Origin: Parvularcula sp. BBD 1991-13
Lineage (GTDB): Bacteria > Pseudomonadota > Alphaproteobacteria > Caulobacterales > Parvularculaceae
DNA length: 64,000 bases
Reading direction: 5' to 3'
NCBI GenBank assembly: GCA_001657385.1
Contig: LYSZ01000001.1
Span: 310,001 to 374,000, forward strand
Of this stretch, positions 57,471-64,000 are shown piece after piece (the stretch's first letter is position 1; each line of letters begins with the position of its first letter). Position numbers and translations under genes: made by a program. The notes beneath the pieces are model-generated. The model was not told the DNA's origin. It did not search any database and saw only the letters and a list, made by a program, of their open reading frames with translations.

Positions 57471-58541
57471 ATGATTGAATTCTGGGAATTGTTGACATCG
57501 CGCCCTGTGGATCAGGGATGGTGGAGCTGGCTTTGGCCGACGGCGCTGCAGACGCTGGCGCTGATGGTCGTCTTGCTGATCTCGCTGGCGTTTCTGCTCC
57601 TGTTCGACCGCAAGGTCTGGGCGGCGGTGCAGATGCGAAAGGGGCCGAACGTGGTCGGCCCGTTCGGTCTGTTGCAGTCCTTCGCGGACTTTTTCAAATT
57701 CGTCCTGAAGGAAATCGTCATCCCCGCCGGCGCCGACCGATCGGTGTTCATCCTGGCGCCGTTGATCACCTTCGTCCTCGCCTTCATCAGCTGGGCGGTG
57801 GTGCCCGTCGGACCCGGTCTCGTCGTCGCCGACATCAATATCGGCATTCTCTACATTTTCGCCGTTTCCTCCCTCGGCGTTTACGGCATCATCATGGGCG
57901 GCTGGGCCTCGAACTCGAAATATCCGTTCCTTGGCGCCCTGCGCTCGGCGGCGCAGATGGTGTCTTACGAGGTGTCCCTGGGCTTCGTGATTATCTGCGT
58001 GCTGCTGCTCGTGGGCTCGCTCAATCTCACCGACATCGTCAACAGCCAGGCGCGCGGCGCCGGTATCCTGAACTGGCACTTCATTCCGCTGTTCCCGATG
58101 TTCGTTCTGTTTTTCATCTCCGCCCTGGCGGAGACCAACCGGCCGCCCTTCGACCTGCCGGAGGCGGAATCGGAACTCGTCGCCGGCTATCAGGTGGAGT
58201 ATTCCTCGACCCCCTATCTTCTGTTCATGATCGGCGAGTATCTCAACATCGTGCTGATGTGCGCCATGCTGACGATCCTGTTCATGGGCGGCTGGCACGC
58301 GCCGATCGACATCCCGATCCTGAACGCGATCCCGCTGTTCTGGTTCGGCGTCAAAGTGGTGTTCTTCTTTTTCATGTTCGCCATGGTGAAGGCGATCGTG
58401 CCGCGCTACCGCTACGATCAGCTGATGCGGATCGGCTGGAAGATCTTCCTGCCGCTGTCGGTCTTCTGGGTCGTTCTCACGGCGGGCGTGCTGGTCGCGT
58501 TCCCGGACCTCGCCGCGTCTTTCCAAAGCTGGAGGAGCTAG
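57471..58541 (+). CDS. nuoH: NADH-quinone oxidoreductase subunit H (complex I)
   Basis: 356 aa membrane subunit forming the quinone site with NuoB/D. Eight helices and the signatures [21 protein letters not shown] and [20 protein letters not shown], family hallmarks. Links the peripheral arm to the proton-pumping membrane arm. nuoI starts 5 bases after its stop. Confidence 0.98.
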   Translation: MIEFWELLTSRPVDQGWWSWLWPTALQTLALMVVLLISLAFLLLFDRKVWAAVQMRKGPNVVGPFGLLQSFADFFKFVLKEIVIPAGADRSVFILAPLITFVLAFISWAVVPVGPGLVVADINIGILYIFAVSSLGVYGIIMGGWASNSKYPFLGALRSAAQMVSYEVSLGFVIICVLLLVGSLNLTDIVNSQARGAGILNWHFIPLFPMFVLFFISALAETNRPPFDLPEAESELVAGYQVEYSSTPYLLFMIGEYLNIVLMCAMLTILFMGGWHAPIDIPILNAIPLFWFGVKVVFFFFMFAMVKAIVPRYRYDQLMRIGWKIFLPLSVFWVVLTAGVLVAFPDLAASFQSWRS

Positions 58542-58546
58542 GCCCC

Positions 58547-59035
58547 ATGTCCCGCATCGCCCAGGCCGTCAAGGGATTTGCCCTCGCCGACTTCGCCGGC
58601 GCTTTCTGGCTCGCCCTGAAGTACTATTTCCGCCCCAAGGCGACTGTGAACTATCCTTTCGAAAAAGGTCCGCTTTCCCCGCGTTTCCGCGGCGAGCACG
58701 CCTTGCGCCGCTATCCCAACGGGGAGGAGCGCTGCATCGCCTGCAAGTTGTGCGAGGCGATCTGCCCGGCGCAGGCGATCACCATCGAGGCCGAGCCCCG
58801 CGACGACGGCTCGCGGCGCACGACCCGCTATGACATCGATATGGTAAAGTGCATTTATTGCGGTTTCTGCCAGGAAGCCTGCCCCGTGGACGCGATCGTC
58901 GAGGGGCCGAATTTCGAATTCGCGACCGAGACCCGCGAGGAGCTTTACTACGACAAGGAGCGTCTGCTCGCCAACGGCGACCGCTGGGAGCGGGAAATCG
59001 CCCGCAATCTCGAACTCGACGCCCCCTATCGCTAG
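58547..59035 (+). CDS. nuoI: NADH-quinone oxidoreductase subunit I (complex I)
   Basis: 162 aa from the ATG at 58547, with GGAGGAG upstream. Two [4Fe-4S] motifs: [16 protein letters not shown] and [16 protein letters not shown], binding clusters N6a and N6b, and the typical ending [13 protein letters not shown]. Electron transfer from NuoG to NuoB. Confidence 0.98.
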   Translation: MSRIAQAVKGFALADFAGAFWLALKYYFRPKATVNYPFEKGPLSPRFRGEHALRRYPNGEERCIACKLCEAICPAQAITIEAEPRDDGSRRTTRYDIDMVKCIYCGFCQEACPVDAIVEGPNFEFATETREELYYDKERLLANGDRWEREIARNLELDAPYR

Positions 59036-59458
59036 GGGCGGCGGCGAAGGCCCCGGCTTCCTGCGCAAAGCCGTCCCGCATGAGGCGGCGTTGTCCGCCG
59101 GCGAATGCAACGCTCAGACGAGCCCGCGCGGCTCGGCGCGCGGATACCGCGCCGGCGCCGTCCCCGTCCGGCGCGTGGGCCTACGTCTTGGAAAAGGCGG
59201 TTTGATATGCCGCATCGAATGTGCGCCCGGCCCCTTTGCAAACGCCGCGAAGCCGGTCTAAAAGCGCGCGAAACCTCATCGCGCTTATGAGTCGCATTGC
59301 GATCACGGCGCGTCATCGCCAACCACGGACGCCTGATCCGACCGATCGCGGCGCCCGGCACCCCGCCGAAGGGTCCCGTCGAAGGGTCCTCCGGATCTTC
59401 AAAAGGGATCTCCGACAGGGATCTTCAACGCCAAGGGCCGCGAACCGCACTGACCGTT
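59036..59458. other. Gap between nuoI and nuoJ with 13-base tandem repeats
   Basis: 423 bases without a supported gene, long for a nuo cluster. Near its right end are 13-base tandem units (59369-59433). Confidence 0.6.
59369..59433. repeat. 13-base tandem units upstream of nuoJ
   Basis: Units at 59369, 59382, 59395, 59408 and 59421; the first two share AAGGGTC, the last three share ATCTyC. Imperfect repeat directly upstream of nuoJ. Confidence 0.7.
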
Positions 59459-60097
59459 ATGTCCATTGCCGAATTTGCCTTTTTCGTTTTCGCCGGCGTC
59501 GCCATCCTGTCGGCGGTGATGGTTGTCGCTTCCAAAAACCCGGTTCACTCGGTCCTGTTTCTGATCAGCGCGTTCATCGCCGTGGCCGGCCTGTTCGTCC
59601 TCATGGGCGCTGAATATCTCGCGATGCTGCTGATCGTCGTCTATGTCGGCGCGGTGGCGGTTCTTTTCCTATTCGTGGTGATGATGCTCGACGTCAATTT
59701 CGTCGAGATGAAACAGGGGTTCTTGCAATATCTGCCGATCGGCGGCGCGCTGGCGCTGGTGGTGGTGTTCGAGTTGATCCTGGTCGTTTCCGTATGGTCG
59801 TTTCCGTCCGACGACGAGCTTGCGAAAGCCCATCCCGCCCCGACCGCGGGCGAGACCGGGCTCAGCCCCGATGCGGCGAACAACATCGAATCCCTGGGGC
59901 TCATTCTCTACACGGACTATGTCCATTACTTCCAGATCGCCGGGATCGTCCTGCTGGTGGCGATGGTCGGCGCGATCATCCTCACCTTCCGCACGCGCGA
60001 GGGCGTCAGGAAACAGGACCCGGCGCGGCAGGTCGCGCGCCGCCGCGAGGAGGGGGTCGAGCTGGTCGACGTCAAGTCCGGGCAGGGCCTTTCTTAA
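59459..60097 (+). CDS. nuoJ: NADH-quinone oxidoreductase subunit J (complex I)
   Basis: 212 aa from the ATG at 59459 (MSIAEFAFFVFAGVAIL), chosen over longer in-frame starts that carry a non-hydrophobic lead. Five helices; NPVHSVLFLI and EYLAMLLIVVYVGAVAVLFLF are NuoJ signatures, the latter the pi-bulge helix important for coupling. Confidence 0.97.
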   Translation: MSIAEFAFFVFAGVAILSAVMVVASKNPVHSVLFLISAFIAVAGLFVLMGAEYLAMLLIVVYVGAVAVLFLFVVMMLDVNFVEMKQGFLQYLPIGGALALVVVFELILVVSVWSFPSDDELAKAHPAPTAGETGLSPDAANNIESLGLILYTDYVHYFQIAGIVLLVAMVGAIILTFRTREGVRKQDPARQVARRREEGVELVDVKSGQGLS

Positions 60098-60155
60098 ACC
60101 GGGACGCCGTCAATCAACAGGCACATGAAACGGATCAGGGAACGCGAGCGGTCAC

Positions 60156-60467
60156 ATGGCTGAAATTGGTCTTGGAAGTTATCTTTCGGTCGCCGCCATC
60201 GTATTTGCGATCGGCATGGCGGGAATTTTCCTCAACCGGAAAAACGTCATCGTCATTCTGATGTCGATCGAGCTGATGCTGCTCGCGGTCAACATCAACC
60301 TGGTCGCGTTCTCGCAGTTCCTCGGCGACCTGACCGGACAGGTTTTCGCCTTCATGGTTCTGACGGTGGCCGCGGCGGAAGCGGCGGTGGGGCTCGCCAT
60401 CCTGGTGGCCTATTTCCGCAACCGCGGGGACATCGCGGTCGAAGACGCCAACCTGATGAAGAACTAG
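60156..60467 (+). CDS. nuoK: NADH-quinone oxidoreductase subunit K (complex I)
   Basis: 103 aa, three helices, with the conserved glutamate in [18 protein letters not shown] and [16 protein letters not shown]. Proton-translocating antiporter-related subunit. Followed 24 bases later by nuoL. Confidence 0.98.
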   Translation: MAEIGLGSYLSVAAIVFAIGMAGIFLNRKNVIVILMSIELMLLAVNINLVAFSQFLGDLTGQVFAFMVLTVAAAEAAVGLAILVAYFRNRGDIAVEDANLMKN

Positions 60468-60491
60468 GGGACCGCGAGGGGTAGTCCGATC

Positions 60492-62624
60492 ATGGAAGCA
60501 TTTGTCGTTCTCCTGCCGCTTTTCGGGGCCATGCTGTCGATGCCCGTGGGCCGCGCCTTCGGCGTGCGCGCCGCGCAGTATCTGACGACCGGCGTGATGG
60601 CGGTGACGGCGCTTTACGCCTGGGCGTTGTTCTTCGACGTCACCTCGGCGTTCGGCGGCGCTTCCAATCCGCGCACCATCGATCTTTTCACCTGGGTCGC
60701 GTCCGGCGATTTCGTCGCCACATGGTCCGTGCGCCTCGACGCCCTGTCGGCGGTGATGCTGATCGTCATCAACTCGGTCTCGTTCCTCGTCCATATGTAT
60801 TCCATCGGATATATGAAGGAGTATGGCGAGCAGCCGCGGTTTTTCGCCTATCTGTCGCTGTTCACCTTCGCCATGCTGACGCTGGTGACGGCGGACAACT
60901 TGCTGCAGCTGTTTTTTGGCTGGGAGGGCGTGGGCCTCGCCTCCTATCTGCTGATCGGGTTCTGGTTCAAGAAAAAGTCCGCCAACGACGCGGCGATCAA
61001 GGCGTTTGTGGTCAACCGGGTGGGCGATTTCGGGTTTGCGCTCGGCATCATGTGCATCTTCTACGTCTTCCGGACGATCGAGTTCGACGCGATCCTCGAC
61101 GCGGTGCGCGCGAACGCCGTGGTCGCGCCTTTCGGCTACGACGCCGGCGCTCCGGTCCGCGAGCTGACGATCACCTTCCTTGGCGGCGAGCACCACGCGC
61201 TGACGGTGATCGGCCTGTTGCTCTTTATCGGCGCCATGGGCAAGTCGGCGCAGTTCGTTCTGCACACCTGGCTGCCCGACGCCATGGAAGGGCCGACCCC
61301 GGTCTCCGCGCTGATCCACGCCGCGACCATGGTGACGGCGGGCGTGTTCCTCGTCTGCCGCATGTCGGCGATCTACGAATACGCGCCGGACGCGGCGCTC
61401 GTGGTGACGCTGATCGGCGGGATCACCGCGTTTTTCGCCGCGACGGTGGGTCTCCTGCAGGACGACATCAAGAAGATCATCGCCTATTCGACCTGTTCCC
61501 AGCTCGGCTATATGTTTTTCGCCGCCGGCGTGGGCGCCTATGACGCGGCGATGTTCCACCTGTTCACCCACGCCTTTTTCAAGGCGCTGTTGTTCCTTGG
61601 CGCGGGCGCGGTGATCATCGGCATGCATCACGAGCAGGACATCAAGAAGATGGGCGGGGTGCGCGACCTGATGCCGTTCACCCACATGCTGATGATCATC
61701 GGCACCATCGCCATCACCGGGGTCGGCGTGCCCGGCTTTTACCTCTTCGGCGCGCCCCTGGGCACGGCGGGTTTCGTCTCCAAGGATATCGTGATCGAGG
61801 GCGCCTTCGCCGCCGCCGAGGCCGGCCGCGCACTCGCCTTTTTCGCTTTCGTCATGGGCATTCTCGCCGCGGTGCTGACGTCTTTCTATTCATGGCGGCT
61901 GATTTTCCTGACCTTCTGGGGCCGCTCGCGCGCGCCGGAGGAGGTGCGCAAGCATCCCCATGCGGTGCCGGACGCGATGATGATCCCGCTGGCGCCGCTG
62001 GCGATCGGCGCCCTCGCCGCGGGGATGGCGTTCTACGGCGATTTCGTCGGCAAGAAGTCCGAGGCGTTCTGGGACGGCGCGCTTTACTTCAGCGCCGCCG
62101 GTCACGCGGCGGAAGAGGCCCATGGCGAGGCCGGATACGGCGCGGACGCTCACGGCGCGCCGGCGGCGGGGAGCGGCGAAAAACCGGCATATGCCGATGA
62201 CAAGGCCTCGAAGGAAGAACACCACGTTCCCGGCTGGGTCCTGTGGGCGCCGTTCTGGGCGATGCTGGCGGGGCTTGTGGGCGCGTCCTGGCACTATATG
62301 CGCGGCGATCCGCTGCGCCCGGGCCTGTTGCGCCCCGGCGGCATGATCTACGGCTTTCTGAAAAACGCCTGGTACTTCGACAGGATCTACGACGTCGTCA
62401 TCGTCAAGCCGGCGCTCGCTTTCGGCCGCTTCCTGTGGAAGACCGGCGACGGCAAGACCATCGACGGGGTCGGCCCGGACGGCGTCGCCGCGATCGTGGC
62501 CGCGGGCGCGCGCCGCATGGTCAAGCTGCAAAGCGGCTATGTCTATCACTACGCTTTCGCGATGCTGGTCGGCATCGCCATTTTCGTGACCTTTATCCTG
62601 TTACGCGCCGGGGGCGGACAATAA
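60492..62624 (+). CDS. nuoL: NADH-quinone oxidoreductase subunit L (complex I)
   Basis: 710 aa, 14-16 helices, Mrp-type antiporter subunit. [44 protein letters not shown] and the long C-terminal amphipathic helix region (from about residue 590) are present. A charged Ala/His-rich loop (about 535-575) precedes the final segment. Its TAA overlaps the nuoM ATG by one base. Confidence 0.98.
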   Translation: MEAFVVLLPLFGAMLSMPVGRAFGVRAAQYLTTGVMAVTALYAWALFFDVTSAFGGASNPRTIDLFTWVASGDFVATWSVRLDALSAVMLIVINSVSFLVHMYSIGYMKEYGEQPRFFAYLSLFTFAMLTLVTADNLLQLFFGWEGVGLASYLLIGFWFKKKSANDAAIKAFVVNRVGDFGFALGIMCIFYVFRTIEFDAILDAVRANAVVAPFGYDAGAPVRELTITFLGGEHHALTVIGLLLFIGAMGKSAQFVLHTWLPDAMEGPTPVSALIHAATMVTAGVFLVCRMSAIYEYAPDAALVVTLIGGITAFFAATVGLLQDDIKKIIAYSTCSQLGYMFFAAGVGAYDAAMFHLFTHAFFKALLFLGAGAVIIGMHHEQDIKKMGGVRDLMPFTHMLMIIGTIAITGVGVPGFYLFGAPLGTAGFVSKDIVIEGAFAAAEAGRALAFFAFVMGILAAVLTSFYSWRLIFLTFWGRSRAPEEVRKHPHAVPDAMMIPLAPLAIGALAAGMAFYGDFVGKKSEAFWDGALYFSAAGHAAEEAHGEAGYGADAHGAPAAGSGEKPAYADDKASKEEHHVPGWVLWAPFWAMLAGLVGASWHYMRGDPLRPGLLRPGGMIYGFLKNAWYFDRIYDVVIVKPALAFGRFLWKTGDGKTIDGVGPDGVAAIVAAGARRMVKLQSGYVYHYAFAMLVGIAIFVTFILLRAGGGQ

Positions 62625-64000
62625 TGACCCAGACCTTCGCGGACCAGCCATGGCTGACCATGCTGACCTTCGCGCCGCTGATCGGCGTGATCGCCATCGT
62701 CATCAGTCGGATGATTGCGCGCAAGGACGACGATGGCGCGATCGTCGCCGAGGAGCAGGCGCAGGTCGACAACGCTGCGCGCATCGCCGCGCTTGTCGTG
62801 ACCTCGATCGTCTTTCTGTTCTCCCTCGGCGTTTACGCCCTCTATGATTCGTCCGTGGGCGGTTATCAGCTTGTCGAGGAAGTCGCCTGGCTGGGAGAGG
62901 ACATCAAGTACAAGATGGGCGTTGACGGGATTTCCATCCTGTTCGTCCTGTTGACGACGTTTATCATGCCGATCTGCGTGCTGGCGTCGTGGCGCTCGAT
63001 CACGCATCGCGTCTCCGATTACATGATCGCGTTCCTGATCATGGAAACGCTGGTGATCGGCGTTTTCTGCGCGCTCGATCTTTTCCTGTTCTACTTCTTC
63101 TTCGAGGGCAGCCTCATTCCGATGTTCCTCATCATCGGCGTGTGGGGCTCGACGGGAACCAAGGAATTCGCCGGCGTCGTCATGCCGAGCCGGATCTACG
63201 CGGCGGTGAAGTTCTTTCTCTACACGCTGCTCGGCTCGCTCCTTTTGCTGATCGCGATGGCGTGGATGTACGCTGAAGCGGGCACCACGGACATTCCCGA
63301 GCTTCAGGCCTATCCCTTTGCGGCCGAGGCGCAGACATGGCTCTGGCTCGCCTTCTTCGCCTCCTTCGCCGTCAAGATGCCCATGTGGCCGGTGCACACC
63401 TGGCTTCCGGACGCGCATGTGCAGGCGCCGACGGCGGGCTCGGTCATTCTTGCGGCGATCCTGCTGAAAATGGGCGGCTACGGATTTTTACGCTTCTCCC
63501 TGCCCATGTTCCCGGCGGCGAGCCTCGATTTCGCGCCGCTCGTCTACGCCCTGTCGATCGTCGCGATTATCTACACCTCGCTGGTGGCGCTGGCGCAGGA
63601 GGACATGAAAAAGCTGATCGCCTATTCCTCGGTCGCCCATATGGGCTTCGTCACCATGGGGATCTTCACCGCGACGGAGCAGGGGATCGAGGGCGCGCTG
63701 TTCCAGATGGTTTCCCACGGGTTCATTTCCGGCGCGCTCTTTTTGTGCGTGGGCGTCGTTTACGACCGGATGCACACGCGCGAGATCGCCGCTTACGGCG
63801 GTCTGGTGCATCGCATGCCGCTTTACGCCTTTCTGTTTCTTTTCTTCACCATGGGCAATGTCGGCCTGCCGGGCACCAGCGGCTTCGTCGGCGAGATCCT
63901 GACGATGACCGGCGCGTTCAAGGTCAACTCGTGGATTGCGTTCTTCGCCGCTTTCGGCGTCATCCTGTCGGCGGCTTATGCGCTGAGGCTGTACCGTCAG
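62624..64000 (+). CDS. nuoM: NADH-quinone oxidoreductase subunit M (complex I), truncated by window edge
   Basis: 459 codons are visible from the ATG at 62624 with no stop before the edge. Antiporter-like subunit with [57 protein letters not shown] and [19 protein letters not shown], which are NuoM signatures. nuoN would be expected to follow outside the window. Confidence 0.97.
   Translation, partial: MTQTFADQPWLTMLTFAPLIGVIAIVISRMIARKDDDGAIVAEEQAQVDNAARIAALVVTSIVFLFSLGVYALYDSSVGGYQLVEEVAWLGEDIKYKMGVDGISILFVLLTTFIMPICVLASWRSITHRVSDYMIAFLIMETLVIGVFCALDLFLFYFFFEGSLIPMFLIIGVWGSTGTKEFAGVVMPSRIYAAVKFFLYTLLGSLLLLIAMAWMYAEAGTTDIPELQAYPFAAEAQTWLWLAFFASFAVKMPMWPVHTWLPDAHVQAPTAGSVILAAILLKMGGYGFLRFSLPMFPAASLDFAPLVYALSIVAIIYTSLVALAQEDMKKLIAYSSVAHMGFVTMGIFTATEQGIEGALFQMVSHGFISGALFLCVGVVYDRMHTREIAAYGGLVHRMPLYAFLFLFFTMGNVGLPGTSGFVGEILTMTGAFKVNSWIAFFAAFGVILSAAYALRLYRQ

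Overview
This 64 kb GC-rich window comes from a free-living alphaproteobacterium, most like the Caulobacterales/Parvularculales type. Support comes from the linked gltA, gltX, comEC, lexA and trp genes, a GTTC-N7-GTTC SOS operator, GANTC sites, a 12-gene type II secretion locus beside a TonB receptor/lipoprotein pair, and the trpE-ppiD pairing. No tRNA, rRNA, CRISPR array, insertion sequence or prophage gene was seen.

Layout. 1-4640 (minus): a large internally duplicated surface lipoprotein followed by a TonB-dependent receptor (runs off the left edge). Three heptamers spaced like a Pho box lie upstream of the lipoprotein. 5420-17433 (plus): gspCDEFGHIJKLMN plus a small lipoprotein, nearly all overlapping by 4-17 bases. 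Together these resemble the phosphate-starvation ElpS/T2SS locus of Caulobacter. 17525-19673: a ZIP metal importer and a CDF metal exporter, divergent around a Zur-like palindrome. 19713-28093 (minus): a TonB receptor, an oligopeptide ABC transporter whose binding protein is fused to a permease, a tandem ATPase and an S58 peptidase, which read as one peptide import and processing operon. 28366-29160: an alpha/beta hydrolase. 29430-33245: cytochrome c maturation ccmF-ccmG-ccmH-ccmI.

33319-47780: gltA, gltX, comEC, lexA, trpC-trpD-trpG, a YibQ-like deacetylase, a small four-Cys protein, trpE and ppiD. lexA has a good promoter and SOS box about 360 bases upstream of its start, separated from it by two tandem-repeat blocks. 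48204 to the right edge (plus): the complex I genes nuoE, F, G, H, I, J, K, L and a partial nuoM. nuoA-D are not here. The nuo genes are interspersed with a formyltransferase-like gene, a small secreted protein behind an AT-rich tract, an HU protein with a histone H1-like tail, an acetyltransferase, a coiled-coil protein and a head-GIN domain protein.

A recurring oddity is short imperfect tandem repeats of 12-18 bases in intergenic gaps and in protein linkers (gltX, ccmH). The most interesting items are the Pho-box/lipoprotein/TonB/T2SS module, the binding-protein/permease fusion operon, the lexA leader and the interrupted nuo cluster.
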